From Bog-532 sp963805255 (lineage in GTDB: Bacteria; Actinomycetota; Actinomycetes; Streptosporangiales; Streptosporangiaceae), in assembly GCA_963805255.1 (NCBI GenBank), contig CAWDTK010000013.1, positions 124,001-188,000 on the forward strand: a stretch of 64,000 nt of DNA, given 5' to 3'. A program made the translations under genes and the position numbers. The notes under the pieces are model-generated. The model ran no database searches, had not been told where the DNA came from, and saw only the letters and a program-made list of their open reading frames with translations. This document shows, piece after piece, positions 31,131-39,771 of the stretch (within the stretch, counting starts at the first letter, position 1; each line of letters begins with the position of its first letter).

Positions 31131-32313
31131 CGCCCGGGCCAGCAGTAGTGCCTGCGCTTAAGGACGACGGCTCGCGCTGGTCCGGCGGGACGGCCGGCCG
31201 CGGGCCCGTGCCGCCGGGGGCACTGGGCGCACTGGGCGCGCCGCTGCCGTCCGAGGCGCGCTGGGCGACACGGATCGACGGGTCGGTCTGGTCGGCCTTC
31301 GACTCCTGGTAGATATCCGGCTCCAGGTAGATGACGTCGGCGATCGGCAGCGCCGCACGGACCCGGCTCTCGGCCGCGTCGATGCCGCGCACCACGGTCG
31401 CGGCGGAGTCCTCCCCGCGCACCGCGACCTTGGCCGCCACCAGCAGGGAGTCCGGGCTCATATGCACCGTCCGCATGTGGATCACCCGCTCGACCTCGGG
31501 GCCGTCCTCCAGCGCGGCGACGATCGTGCGCTCGGCGTCCGGGCTCGCGGCCTCCCCGATCAGCAGGCTCTTGGTCTCCCGGGCCACCACGACCGCGACG
31601 AAGGCCAGCAGCAGGCCGATGGCGACCGACCCGCCGCCGTCCCAGGCGCCGTTCCCGGTCAGCACCGCCAGCCCGACCCCGGCGAAGGCGAACGCGAGGC
31701 CGGCCAGCGCGGCCGAGTCCTCCAGCAGGATCACGATCAGGTCCGGGCCCTTCGCCCGGCGGATGAACGATCCCCAGCCACGGCCGTTCCGGTGCGGGTT
31801 GGACTCCTTGACCGCGGTGCGCAGCGAGGAGCCTTCCAGGATGGCCGAGGCAGCCAGCACCCCGAACGCGACGTACTGGTTCGTGATCGGCTCGGGATGC
31901 ATGATCTTGAGGATGCCGTCGTACACGGAGTAGGCGCCGCCCACCGAGAACAGCACCACGGCGACGAGGAACCCGTAGAGGTAGCGTTCCCGGCCGTATC
32001 CGAAGGGATGCTCCTCGGTCTTCGCCCGCTGGGCCCGGTTCCGCCCGACGAGCAGCAGGACCTGGTCGCTGCAGTCGGCCACGGAGTGCACGAATTCGGC
32101 CAGCATCGACGCCGAGCCGGTGAGCAGGTAAGCGATCAGCTTGGTGATCGCGATGCCGACGTTGGCCGCGAAGGCGGCCAGGACCGCCGTCAGGCTCCCC
32201 GGCCGGCCCGGCCGCTGGCGGGACGGCTCGCCGCCGGGCTCACCCGGCCGTACCTTCTGGGCGACCTGGGCGGCCTCTCCCGGGGTGTCCCGCGGCTCAT
32301 CCTCTGCTCTGAT
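31024..32313 (-). CDS. Cation diffusion facilitator transporter, unusual start
   Basis: A CDF-family metal exporter (Zn/Mn/Fe/Co antiporters of the cytoplasmic membrane) with the membrane-ligand sets HSVADCSDQ in helix 2 and LEDSAALAG in helix 5 and a C-terminal cytoplasmic metal-binding domain ending near IYLEPDIY. The first ATG in frame (32106) would cut off helix 1. The segment upstream, SLTAVLAAFAANVGIAITKLIAYLLTG, is clearly helix 1. In this frame there is no ATG, GTG or TTG up to 32340; a perfect GGAAGGAAG site lies 6 bases before an ATC at 32313, taken here as the start. The Pro/Ala-rich 75-residue tail runs antisense into the MerR gene. Confidence 0.72.
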   Translation of the reverse strand: MRAEDEPRDTPGEAAQVAQKVRPGEPGGEPSRQRPGRPGSLTAVLAAFAANVGIAITKLIAYLLTGSASMLAEFVHSVADCSDQVLLLVGRNRAQRAKTEEHPFGYGRERYLYGFLVAVVLFSVGGAYSVYDGILKIMHPEPITNQYVAFGVLAASAILEGSSLRTAVKESNPHRNGRGWGSFIRRAKGPDLIVILLEDSAALAGLAFAFAGVGLAVLTGNGAWDGGGSVAIGLLLAFVAVVVARETKSLLIGEAASPDAERTIVAALEDGPEVERVIHMRTVHMSPDSLLVAAKVAVRGEDSAATVVRGIDAAESRVRAALPIADVIYLEPDIYQESKADQTDPSIRVAQRASDGSGAPSAPSAPGGTGPRPAVPPDQREPSSLSAGTTAGPGVTGPAVACGPAAAARAPARSRGPGPAAPAAARCAG

Positions 32314-32339
32314 GCCCGACTTCCTTCCCGGACGGAGCC

Positions 32340-33479
32340 CTAGGAGATCCGGTCCTTCAGCTCCTGGATGATCTCGATCGGCGTGGGATCCACTCCAGCG
32401 GCGATGCCCAGATACACCGTCGCATAATCGATGAGCTGGACAACACTGGCGAAGCGCGGCACCGGATGCTCCCCCTCCATGGGCAGCTCCGAGACCCCGA
32501 TCCCCCGTTCGGAGGCCAGCTCGGCCGAGGCCGTCCGCCGCCGGGCGACGTGCGCGTGCTCGTCCGGGTCGGCCAGCAGGACGAGCCGCAGCGGGAAACC
32601 CGACTCCGCGTCCGCGCGGGTGCGCCCCGGCGCGAACGAGCCGTCGAAGGCCACCACCTGGTTGTGATTCGCCTCCGGCAGTTCCCCGGCGATGCCGGGG
32701 TATTTCGCGTTCTCGTTGAGCTGGGCGGCGAAGCGCTTGGCCGCGACCCCGCCGAGCGGCGAGCTGCCCCAGATCATCGGCAGCGTGCCGAGCAGATCGA
32801 GCGCGAGCGACTTACCGGGATTGACGAACGACTCGCTGGCCGGACGGCACTGGAAGGAGATCTGCTCGAGGGTGGCCGCGGTGGCCTCGTAGACGTCCTC
32901 GCCCACGTCGATGACGCCCGCCTGCTCACCGATCACGAGCAGCGGGATGGACAGCGCCCACAGCGTCGAGCGGGGCATGCCGGCGGACTTCACCGGGACG
33001 AACGGCGCCCGCGCCTGGGTGGCGATGTCCTGCAGCGGTGACCCGGCGCCGCCGACCCCGACCAGCTGGGCGCCCCGGCGTACCGCCTCCGTCGCGACGG
33101 CCAGCGTCTCCTCGGTGGAACCGGAGCACGACACCGCGATGACCAGGTCCGCCGCGCCCACCCAGCCCGGGAGCTGGTAGCCGTGCGCGGTGACGACCTG
33201 CATGGCGTTGCCGGTGCCGCACACCGCGGCGAGCACGTCACCTGCGATCCCGGATCCGCCCATGCCCGCCACCACGATGGCGCGGGGCCGCCCGGCGGAG
33301 GTCACCGGCGACAGGTCCACCTCCGAGCACGTCCGGACGGCGGACCTGACCTGGGCGGCGGACGACGCCACCTGCCGGAGCATCCCGCCGGGGTCGGCGG
33401 CCTCCACCAGCTCGGCGTCGTCCAGCCGGTCGGCGGCCAGCTCGGCGTCCAGCCTGGCCAGGTCCCCGGGGTCGGTCAC
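32340..33479 (-). CDS. manA: SIS-domain phosphoglucose/phosphomannose isomerase
   Basis: A 379-residue protein of the bifunctional phosphoglucose/phosphomannose isomerase family. A double SIS fold is visible: VVAGMGGSGIAGDVLAA and the Ser/Thr-rich sugar-phosphate site AVSCSGSTEETLA. The C-terminal half carries the family phrase NENAKYPGIAGELPEANHNQVVAF, with the catalytic Glu and His. It interconverts fructose-6-phosphate with mannose-6- or glucose-6-phosphate, feeding the phosphomannomutase and GDP-mannose genes nearby. The GTG start overlaps the Trm112-like stop by 4 bases (GTGA). Confidence 0.87.
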   Translation of the reverse strand: MTDPGDLARLDAELAADRLDDAELVEAADPGGMLRQVASSAAQVRSAVRTCSEVDLSPVTSAGRPRAIVVAGMGGSGIAGDVLAAVCGTGNAMQVVTAHGYQLPGWVGAADLVIAVSCSGSTEETLAVATEAVRRGAQLVGVGGAGSPLQDIATQARAPFVPVKSAGMPRSTLWALSIPLLVIGEQAGVIDVGEDVYEATAATLEQISFQCRPASESFVNPGKSLALDLLGTLPMIWGSSPLGGVAAKRFAAQLNENAKYPGIAGELPEANHNQVVAFDGSFAPGRTRADAESGFPLRLVLLADPDEHAHVARRRTASAELASERGIGVSELPMEGEHPVPRFASVVQLIDYATVYLGIAAGVDPTPIEIIQELKDRIS

Positions 33480-33661
33480 GCCCCCACCCCGGGACGGCGC
33501 GCCTCATCCACGAGCAGGACCGGGATGTCGTCGCGGACCGGGTAGGCGAGGCCGCATTCGGCGGAGGTGCAGACCAGCTCGCTGGCTTCGTCGTCCGCGC
33601 GCAGCGGCGAATGGCAGTTCGGGCAGGCCAGTATCTCCAGCAGCCAGTCGTCGAGCTTCAC
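33476..33661 (-). CDS. Trm112-like zinc-ribbon protein
   Basis: A 61-residue protein of the Trm112/YcaR family (LLEILACPNCHSPLRADDE...LVCTSAECGLAYPVRDDIPVLLVDEAR). Two Cys pairs could bind zinc, although the second pair is spaced more widely than usual (CTSAEC). Eukaryotic Trm112 activates methyltransferases; bacterial relatives are small proteins of unclear role. It is coupled to the isomerase by a 4-base overlap and follows phosphomannomutase. Confidence 0.85.
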   Translation of the reverse strand: MKLDDWLLEILACPNCHSPLRADDEASELVCTSAECGLAYPVRDDIPVLLVDEARRPGVGA

Positions 33662-33733
33662 GCTTTCTCCTACGTTCGTACGTTGCCGTCCGTACCTTGC
33701 GGGCGTACCTTGCGGGGTGAGCGGGCGGCGGGG

Positions 33734-35089
33734 TCAGGCCCCGGCGTCACGCACCATGCCGAGCACCTCGTCGCGCACCGATTCCATCGTCGCCGCGTCA
33801 GCGGCCTCCACGTTAAGCCTCAGCAGCGGTTCCGTGTTCGAGGGCCGCAGGTTGAACCACCAGTCGGGGACCAGGACCGTCAGCCCGTCGAGCTCGTCGG
33901 TGGTGACCCCCTGACGGCCGGCGAAGGCGTCCCGGACCCGCGCGGTGGCCTCGGCCTGGCCGGCCACTTCGCTGTTGACCTCCCCGCTCGCGACGTACCG
34001 GTCGTAGCGGGCCAGCAGGCGCGACAGCGGGCCGTCCTGGTGCCCCAGGGCCGCAAGGACGTGCAGCGCCGCGAGCATGCCGGAGTCGGCGAACCAGAAG
34101 TCCCGGAAGTAGAAGTGGCCGGAGTGCTCGCCGCCGAAGATCGCGCCCGTGCGCGCCATCTCCGCCTTGATGAAGGAGTGGCCCACGCGGGTGCGGACCG
34201 GGGTGCCGCCGTTCTCCGCGATGATCTCCGGGACCGCGCGCGAGGTGATCAGGTTGTGGATGACGGTCGCGCCGGGCTCGCGGGCCAGTTCGCGGGTCGC
34301 GATGAGCGCGGTAAGCACCGACGGGGAGACGATCTCGCCGTTCTCGTCGACGACGAAGCAGCGGTCGGCGTCGCCGTCGAAGGCGAGCCCGATGTCGGCG
34401 CGGGTCCCGGTCACCACCCGCTGGAGGTCGCGCAGGTTGGCCGGTTCGATCGGGTTGGCCTCGTGGTGCGGGAAGGTCCCGTCCAGCTCGAAATACATCG
34501 GCACGAGGTCGACCGGCAGCCCCTCGAACACCTTCGGCACGGTGTACCCGGCCATGCCGTTGCCGGCGTCAGCCACGACCTTCAGCGGCCGGATGGCCGA
34601 CACGTCGACCAGCTTCTTCAGGTGGTCCGCGTAGCCAGAGAGCAGGTCCTGGCGGGTGCGGTGGCCGGGCGGCGCGGCACTGGCCGGCACGCCCGCCTCG
34701 ATCATCTCGCGCAACTCGGCCAGCCCGGTCTGCTGGCCGACCGGTTTCGCCCCTTCCCGGCACAGCTTGATGCCGTTGTAGCGCGACGGGTTGTGGCTGG
34801 CGGTCACCATGGCGCCGGGGATGCCGAGGGTGCCACTCGCGTAGTAGAGCATGTCGGTGGAGCCGAGGCCGGCCTCGATGATGTCGGCGCCCTGCGACGT
34901 GGCGCCCCGCCCGAACGCCGCCGCCAGCGGCCCGGAGGACGCCCGCATGTCGTGCACCGTCACGACCTCGCCCGCCCCGGTCAGGCGGGCGAAGGCGGCT
35001 CCCACCGCCTCGGCCACGCTCTCGTTGAGCTCGCCGGGCACGACACCGCGGATGTCGTACGCCTTGATGATCTTCGCCAAGTCAGCCAC
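33734..35089 (-). CDS. manB: Phosphomannomutase/phosphoglucomutase
   Basis: A 451-residue alpha-D-phosphohexomutase that converts mannose-6-phosphate to mannose-1-phosphate. The active Ser is in MVTASHNPSRYNG, the Mg site is FDGDADRCF, the sugar-binding loop is GGEHSGHFYF and the phosphate-binding loop is RPSNTEPLLRLNVE. The GTG at 35089 gives VADLAKIIKAYDIRG, the family start, with AGGAGG 11 bases upstream; the open frame extends to 35269 without homology. It is in the leftward DUF3499-manB-Trm112-manA cluster. Confidence 0.93.
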   Translation of the reverse strand: MADLAKIIKAYDIRGVVPGELNESVAEAVGAAFARLTGAGEVVTVHDMRASSGPLAAAFGRGATSQGADIIEAGLGSTDMLYYASGTLGIPGAMVTASHNPSRYNGIKLCREGAKPVGQQTGLAELREMIEAGVPASAAPPGHRTRQDLLSGYADHLKKLVDVSAIRPLKVVADAGNGMAGYTVPKVFEGLPVDLVPMYFELDGTFPHHEANPIEPANLRDLQRVVTGTRADIGLAFDGDADRCFVVDENGEIVSPSVLTALIATRELAREPGATVIHNLITSRAVPEIIAENGGTPVRTRVGHSFIKAEMARTGAIFGGEHSGHFYFRDFWFADSGMLAALHVLAALGHQDGPLSRLLARYDRYVASGEVNSEVAGQAEATARVRDAFAGRQGVTTDELDGLTVLVPDWWFNLRPSNTEPLLRLNVEAADAATMESVRDEVLGMVRDAGA

Positions 35090-35253
35090 TGCGGCTCGCG
35101 CCTCCTGTGCCCCGTGCCCGATGCGATTGCCCCGTGCGATTACCCGGTGCGATGCGGCGGCGCCTCGCACGCAGGGCGAGCCCACCCTCATCCGCTCGCT
35201 GCGCTGCCATCCGGCTCGCGCTGCCATCCGGCTCCGGCACCAGGGGACCGAGC

Positions 35254-35793
35254 CTACCGTCCCCGGCACGGGCCCCGTCTCACGACCGCGTGGCGTTCCC
35301 CGGTCTCGCGGGCCGCGTGCCGCGTTCTGTCCCGCGGGCCGCGTCCGGGCGGCGGGGGCAGGCTAGGTCGTGGGCTGGCGGCCGGCGGCTCACCCGATGG
35401 GGCCGTCTCCGGCGGGGCCGAGCGGACCATCCTCAGGTGCCGGCGCCGCCCCACTTCGACCCCCTGCCCGACCGGCTCCGGCCCCGGCGGGCGCTGCGGG
35501 CGCTGCGGGCCCGCCGGGCGCTGGCGCTGCTGCTGGGACGCCTCACGGACCGCGTTGGCCAGGGCCTCGAGATCGTCCACGCTCTGCTGGACGGGATCGC
35601 CGGGCAGCCGTACGACGTCCCAGCCACGGGGCACCGTGAGCCGCTCGGCGTGCGTCGCGCACAGGTCGTAGCAGTGCGGCTCGACGTAGGCGGCCAGCGG
35701 GCCCAGCACCGCTGTCGAGTCACGGTAGACGTAAGTGAGCGTGTAGACGGGGGGCTGCCTGCATGCGGTGCGCGAGCAGCAACGCGAACTCAC
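35254..35793 (-). CDS. DUF3499 family protein
   Basis: A 179-residue actinobacterial protein of unknown function. The conserved core is the first 65 residues (SRCCSRTACRQPPVYTLTYVYRDSTAVLGPLAAYVEPHCYDLCATHAERLTVPRGWDVVRL), with four Cys and two His that look like a zinc site. The remaining 110 residues are Gln/Pro/Arg-rich and low complexity. The GTG at 35793 has GAGGTGGG upstream. The family regularly sits beside phosphomannomutase in actinomycetes, and the gene here is divergent from the zincin-like gene. Confidence 0.85.
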   Translation of the reverse strand: MSSRCCSRTACRQPPVYTLTYVYRDSTAVLGPLAAYVEPHCYDLCATHAERLTVPRGWDVVRLPGDPVQQSVDDLEALANAVREASQQQRQRPAGPQRPQRPPGPEPVGQGVEVGRRRHLRMVRSAPPETAPSGEPPAASPRPSLPPPPGRGPRDRTRHAARETGERHAVVRRGPCRGR

Positions 35794-36171
35794 CGACCCA
35801 CCTCACTCACATGATCAAACTCTTCCGGCACTGCCGGGGCAGCACCGCAGCGGCCGGGGCTCGCCGGGTCGCTCGTACGTCCCGGGAGAGATTCTCACCC
35901 TCGAGGCCCGGGTCCCGCAGCACTATCCCGGAGCAGGTCCGTAATAGCCCAGCGTGCGTCCCGTACACCCGTCGACGGTAGCTGGCCGGGGTCGTTAACG
36001 CCACCACCCGGGGCACTCTGCACGATCGTGTCTTCGGCCAGGCCGCCCGCCTCGCCCGGCGGCGCGGGGGGCGGCCCGCAGCAGCGGCAGGGGCTCCCGC
36101 CCGGCGTCTACCGGCTGGCGGCGCATGGGGAGTCTACCGGCTGGCGGCCCAAGGGGATACGCTCGGTAACT
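35794..36171. promoter_or_regulatory. Divergent region DUF3499 / zincin-like gene
   Basis: 378 bases without a supported gene. A 16-bp direct repeat (GTCTACCGGCTGGCGG) lies at 36106-36121 and 36132-36147, start-to-start distance 26 bases, just before the rightward gene. Promoters for both genes are expected here but no clear -10/-35 pair was identified. Confidence 0.4.
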
Positions 36172-36645
36172 ATGCAGGCCGGCGAGACCAGCTCCGTGCC
36201 CGGCCGCCGGCGCATCCGGCGGCGGGACCGGCATGGGCGCGGCCTGCGGGGCCGGCTGGTGCCCACAGACGTACCGCTGTACCGCAGCCGGGCGCAGCAG
36301 TTTGACAACCTGGTCCTCGACGCGGTGGCGCGGCTCGAGCCCCGTTGGGAGCCGGAGCTGTCCGGGATCGAGTTCGCGGTGCAGGAGGTACCGGACGAGG
36401 AGATCCTGGGCGAGGAGATCGTCCCAGTGCCGCTGGCCCGGATCGATCCCGGGGAGGCGGACCCGCTCGACGCGGCCGGTTCGCGATCGCCGCGGATCGT
36501 TCTGTACCGGAGGCCGCTGCTGGCCCGGGCGGAAGACGAGGATGAGCTGAGCGAGCTGATCTTCGACGTGGTGGTCGAGGAATTCGCCGAGCTGCTGGGA
36601 CTGGATCCAGACACGATCGATCCGGGTTACCCCGAGGGGGACTGA
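36172..36645 (+). CDS. Zincin-like metallopeptidase-family protein lacking HExxH
   Basis: A 157-residue protein of the PF06262-like family. After a basic N-terminus, the conserved body runs from FDNLVLDAVARLEPRWEPELSGIEFAVQEVP to LIFDVVVEEFAELLGLDPDTIDPGYPEGD. Where catalytic members have an HExxHxxG zinc motif, this one reads VEEFAELLG, so it cannot bind zinc in the usual way. Loss of the motif seems usual for the actinomycete branch. The ATG at 36172 is chosen as the last start before homology; the frame is open back to 36028. It is followed by a strong hairpin shared with whiB. Confidence 0.75.
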   Translation: MQAGETSSVPGRRRIRRRDRHGRGLRGRLVPTDVPLYRSRAQQFDNLVLDAVARLEPRWEPELSGIEFAVQEVPDEEILGEEIVPVPLARIDPGEADPLDAAGSRSPRIVLYRRPLLARAEDEDELSELIFDVVVEEFAELLGLDPDTIDPGYPEGD

Positions 36646-36718
36646 GCCCGGGCCGGGGACGTGGGTTTCGCGCCCGGGCGGGCCGGGCGTTCCCGGGCCG
36701 GGGCATGCCCGGGCGCGG

Positions 36719-36755
36719 CCCTGGCCCCGCCGGCTCGGCGCCGGCGGGGCCAGGG
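36719..36755. terminator. Strong bidirectional hairpin terminator
   Basis: A perfect 16-bp stem (arms 36719-36734 and 36740-36755) with a 5-base loop. It abuts the whiB stop codon and lies 74 bases beyond the end of the convergent zincin-like gene. Confidence 0.82.
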
Positions 36756-37031
36756 CTACACCGCTTCCCGCTTCAGCCGCCGACGTTCCCGCTCGGACAT
36801 GCCGCCCCAGATGCCGAACCGTTCATCGTTCTCCAGCGCGAACTCCAGGCACTCGGCCCGGACCTCGCACCCCTGGCAGACCTTCTTGGCCTCCCGGGTC
36901 GAGCCGCCCTTCTCCGGGAAGAACGCCTCGGGATCGGTCTGGGCGCACAGGGCCCGGTCTTGCCAGCCAAGATCCTCGGCGTCGTCTGAGCACTCCACAC
37001 CGTGCTCAAGTGGGACGATGACCTCAGACAC
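36756..37031 (-). CDS. whiB: WhiB-family Fe-S transcriptional regulator (WhiB/WhmD type)
   Basis: A 91-residue Wbl protein. Four Cys for the 4Fe-4S cluster are seen as C in ALCAQTDPEAFFPEKGGS, CxxC in VCQGCEVRAEC and the fourth Cys 5 residues later. The turn GIWGGMSERERR and a basic C-terminus follow. Length and the FALENDERFGIWGGMSE phrase are typical of WhiB/WhmD (WhiB2), which works with WhiA or sigma A in cell division and sporulation control. The second GTG (37031) is chosen since AGGAG is 6 bases upstream; the first at 37037 lies too close to it. Neighbouring F420 genes also flank whiB in streptomycetes. Confidence 0.92.
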   Translation of the reverse strand: MSEVIVPLEHGVECSDDAEDLGWQDRALCAQTDPEAFFPEKGGSTREAKKVCQGCEVRAECLEFALENDERFGIWGGMSERERRRLKREAV

Positions 37032-37476
37032 ACGCACCTCCTACCCCTTGCGGGGGCCCCCGGACTCACGTCCCTCCCCCGGGGACACGTACTTACATTT
37101 ATGAAATTACACGCGCGTGTCTTGCTTCCCGTCAAGCCGGCTAGGTGATATTGGCCGTATCAATGTCCCCGGTTGGGCGAAAAGTTCCCTAAGATTGCGG
37201 CCTATCCGTTGCCGGGCCGTTAGCAGAGCGAACCGAGCCCAGCACACAATGAAGCCGCCGGGACCGCCGGGACCGCCGGCCTGGGAAGGATACCGGTGGC
37301 GGCGCGGACCGGCCCGCCGCGCGCCGCCGGGCATGCTTGCCGGGGGGCGCCGGGCATGCCTGCCGGGGGGCCGCCGGGCATGCCTGCCGGGGACGCTCAC
37401 CTGGCGCGCCGGCCGCTGCGGCGGGCCCGCCAGGGGCGCGGTCCGGCGGGCTGGGAAAGCCTGCCAGACTTTGGCT
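37032..37476. promoter_or_regulatory. Divergent region whiB / fbiA with palindromic tandem repeats
   Basis: 445 bases. Near whiB an AT-rich patch (ACATTTATGAAATTAC, about 37094-37109) probably holds its promoter. Toward fbiA, three near-identical 23-bp units begin at 37325, 37348 and 37372, each of the form CGCCGGGCATGCCTGCCGG with the palindrome GCATGC inside. No gene is supported, although the fbiA frame stays open across most of the region. Confidence 0.5.
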
Positions 37477-38424
37477 ATGCGGATCACCGTGCTGGCCGGC
37501 GGCGTCGGCGCCGCGCGCTTTCTCTGCGGCCTCAAAGCCGCCGCCCCGGACGCGGAGATCACCGTGATCGGGAACACCGGCGACGACATCACGCTTTTCG
37601 GCCTGCGCGTCTGCCCCGACCTGGACACGGTGATGTACACGCTCGGCGGCGGGATCAACGAGGCCCAGGGATGGGGCCGCGCCGGGGAGACGTTCGCCAT
37701 CCGGGACGAACTGGCCGGGTACGGCGCCGGGCCGGACTGGTTCACCCTGGGCGACCGCGACTTCGGCACGCATATCGTGCGAAGCCAGTTGCTGGCCGAG
37801 GGCCACCCGCTCTCGGCCGCGACCGAGGTCCTGTGCCGGCGGTGGCAGCCCGGGGTCCGGCTGCTGCCGATGTCGGACGACCAGATCGAGACGCACGTGC
37901 TGATCGATGACGGTGACGGGCGGCGCTACGTGCACTTTCAGGAATGGTGGGTCCGGATGCACGCGCAGGTGCCGGCGTCGGCGATCGTGCCGGCCGGCGC
38001 GGCCGGCGCCCGCCCGGCCCCGGGCGTGCTGGACGCCATCGCCGGGGCCGACGTGGTGCTGTTCCCGCCGTCCAATCCGGTCGTGAGCATCGGGACGATC
38101 CTCGCCGTGCCGGGAATCCGGGCGGCGGTCGCGGCCAAGACCGTGGTGGGCGTGTCACCGATCATCGGGGGCTCCCCGGTACGCGGGATGGCCGATGCGT
38201 GCCTGACCGCGATCGGCGTGCCGACGACCGCGGTGGCCGTCGGGGCCCGCTACGGGGCCGGGCTCATCGACGGCTGGCTGGTGGACGACGAGGACAAGGC
38301 GGCCGCGGCGGATACGGCGCTGGCCGGGATTGAGGTACGGATCATGCCCTTGTACATGCGTGACCTCGCGGCGACCGCCAGCATTGCGCAGACGGCGCTT
38401 GACCTGGCCGCGGAGCTCGCCTGA
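37477..38424 (+). CDS. fbiA: 2-phospho-L-lactate/phosphoenolpyruvyl transferase of F420 biosynthesis (CofD/FbiA)
   Basis: A 315-residue transferase that joins the Fo deazaflavin to the phosphate side chain to make F420-0 or dehydro-F420-0. The N-terminus ITVLAGGVGAARFLCGL and NTGDDITLFGLRVCPDLDTVMYTLGG are family signatures for Fo and GPP-substrate binding, and the LFPPSNPVVSIGTIL region completes the active site. The ATG at 37477 is chosen by homology; no strong ribosome site is visible. The stop overlaps the fbiB start (TGATG), so the two are coupled. Confidence 0.95.
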   Translation: MRITVLAGGVGAARFLCGLKAAAPDAEITVIGNTGDDITLFGLRVCPDLDTVMYTLGGGINEAQGWGRAGETFAIRDELAGYGAGPDWFTLGDRDFGTHIVRSQLLAEGHPLSAATEVLCRRWQPGVRLLPMSDDQIETHVLIDDGDGRRYVHFQEWWVRMHAQVPASAIVPAGAAGARPAPGVLDAIAGADVVLFPPSNPVVSIGTILAVPGIRAAVAAKTVVGVSPIIGGSPVRGMADACLTAIGVPTTAVAVGARYGAGLIDGWLVDDEDKAAAADTALAGIEVRIMPLYMRDLAATASIAQTALDLAAELA

Positions 38425-39728
38425 TGCCCCGGAGCCGGGAGGGCGAGCGTGCCCGGGAGATCAGCGTCCGGGGCGTACCCGGGATCCCGGAGATCGAGCC
38501 GGGCGCGGACCTGGCCGCGATGATCGCGGACGCCGCTGACCTGCGGGACGGCAACATCGTCGTAGTGACGTCGAAGATCGTGAGCAAGGCGGAGGGCCGG
38601 GTCGTGCGCGGCGACCGTGAGGACGCGATCGACGCCGAGACGGTCCGGGTGGTCGCGCGGCGCGGTGACGCGCGCATCGTCGAGACCCGGCAGGGCCTCG
38701 TGCTCGCCGCGGCGGGCGTCGACGCCTCCAACACCGCGCCGGGCACGGTGGTCCTGCTGCCCGAGGAGCCGGACGAGTCCGCGCGCCGGCTCCGGAAGGC
38801 GCTGCGCGGCCGGCCCGGCGCCAACGTCGGGGTCATCATCACCGACACGCTCGGCCGGGCCTGGCGGATCGGCCAGACCGACACCGCGATCGGCGCCGCG
38901 GGCGTGTGGCCCTTCGTCGACTACCGGGGCACCGAGGACAGCTTCGGCAACTCCCTGCAGGTCACCCTGGATGCGGTCGCCGACGAGATCGCCGCCGCCG
39001 CGGACCTGGTCAAGGGCAAGGCGCTGCAGGTCCCGGTGGCCGTGGTGCGCGGGCTCGCGGACCTGGTGACGGCCGGGGACGGCCCGGGGGCGGCCGCCCT
39101 GATCCGGCCCCCGGCCGACGACATGTTCCGGTTCGGCGCCGCCGAGGTGCCGCTGGCCCGCCGGACCATCCGGGAATTCACCGACGAGCCGGTCAGCCTG
39201 GGGGCGGTCCGCCAGGCGATCGCCACCGCGCTGACCGCCCCGGCGCCGCACCACACAGAGCCGTGGCGGTTCGTGATCCTGGAATCCGCGCAGAGCCGGG
39301 CGGACCTGTGCGACGCCATGCTCGATGCGTGGATCACCGACCTGCGCGGTGACGGCTTCACCGAGGAGCAGATCGCCCGCCGGGTCCGGCGCGGCGAGCC
39401 GCTGCGCAGGGCCCCGCTCATCGTCGTTCCGTGCCTGATCCCCAAGGGCATGCACCGGTACCCCGACCAGCGGCGGTCCCGCGCCGAACAGGAAATGTTC
39501 CTGATCTCGATGGGTGCGGCGGTGCAGAACTTCATGATCGCCCTGGCGGCCGAGGGCCTGGGCTCGTGCTACATATCCAGCACGCTGTTCTGCCCGGACG
39601 TCGCGGGCGACGCGATCGGCCTGCCGTACGACTGCCATCCGATGGGCGCCATCGGCATCGGGCACCCCGCGGCCGCGCCCGCCCCGCGCCCGCCCCGCGA
39701 CCCGGACTACTTCATCCTGACCCTATAG
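38424..39728 (+). CDS. fbiB: Coenzyme F420:L-glutamate ligase, two-domain FbiB
   Basis: A 434-residue fusion. The N-terminal domain (about 1-235) is CofE-like (VVTSKIVSKAEGRVV, IITDTLGRAWRIGQTDTAIG, RGTEDSFGNSLQVT) and adds glutamates to F420-0. The C-terminal domain (about 240-434) is nitroreductase-like (RRTIREFTDEPVSLGAVRQAI ... HHTEPWRFVIL ... GLGSCYISSTLF). In mycobacterial FbiB it binds FMN and reduces the dehydro intermediate and helps extend the poly-glutamate tail. It overlaps fbiA by one base and is convergent with fbiC. Confidence 0.95.
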   Translation: MPRSREGERAREISVRGVPGIPEIEPGADLAAMIADAADLRDGNIVVVTSKIVSKAEGRVVRGDREDAIDAETVRVVARRGDARIVETRQGLVLAAAGVDASNTAPGTVVLLPEEPDESARRLRKALRGRPGANVGVIITDTLGRAWRIGQTDTAIGAAGVWPFVDYRGTEDSFGNSLQVTLDAVADEIAAAADLVKGKALQVPVAVVRGLADLVTAGDGPGAAALIRPPADDMFRFGAAEVPLARRTIREFTDEPVSLGAVRQAIATALTAPAPHHTEPWRFVILESAQSRADLCDAMLDAWITDLRGDGFTEEQIARRVRRGEPLRRAPLIVVPCLIPKGMHRYPDQRRSRAEQEMFLISMGAAVQNFMIALAAEGLGSCYISSTLFCPDVAGDAIGLPYDCHPMGAIGIGHPAAAPAPRPPRDPDYFILTL

Positions 39729-39771
39729 CGGCCGCCGCCCCGGATGGCCCCCGGGGTGAGTCCGGGCCGGA

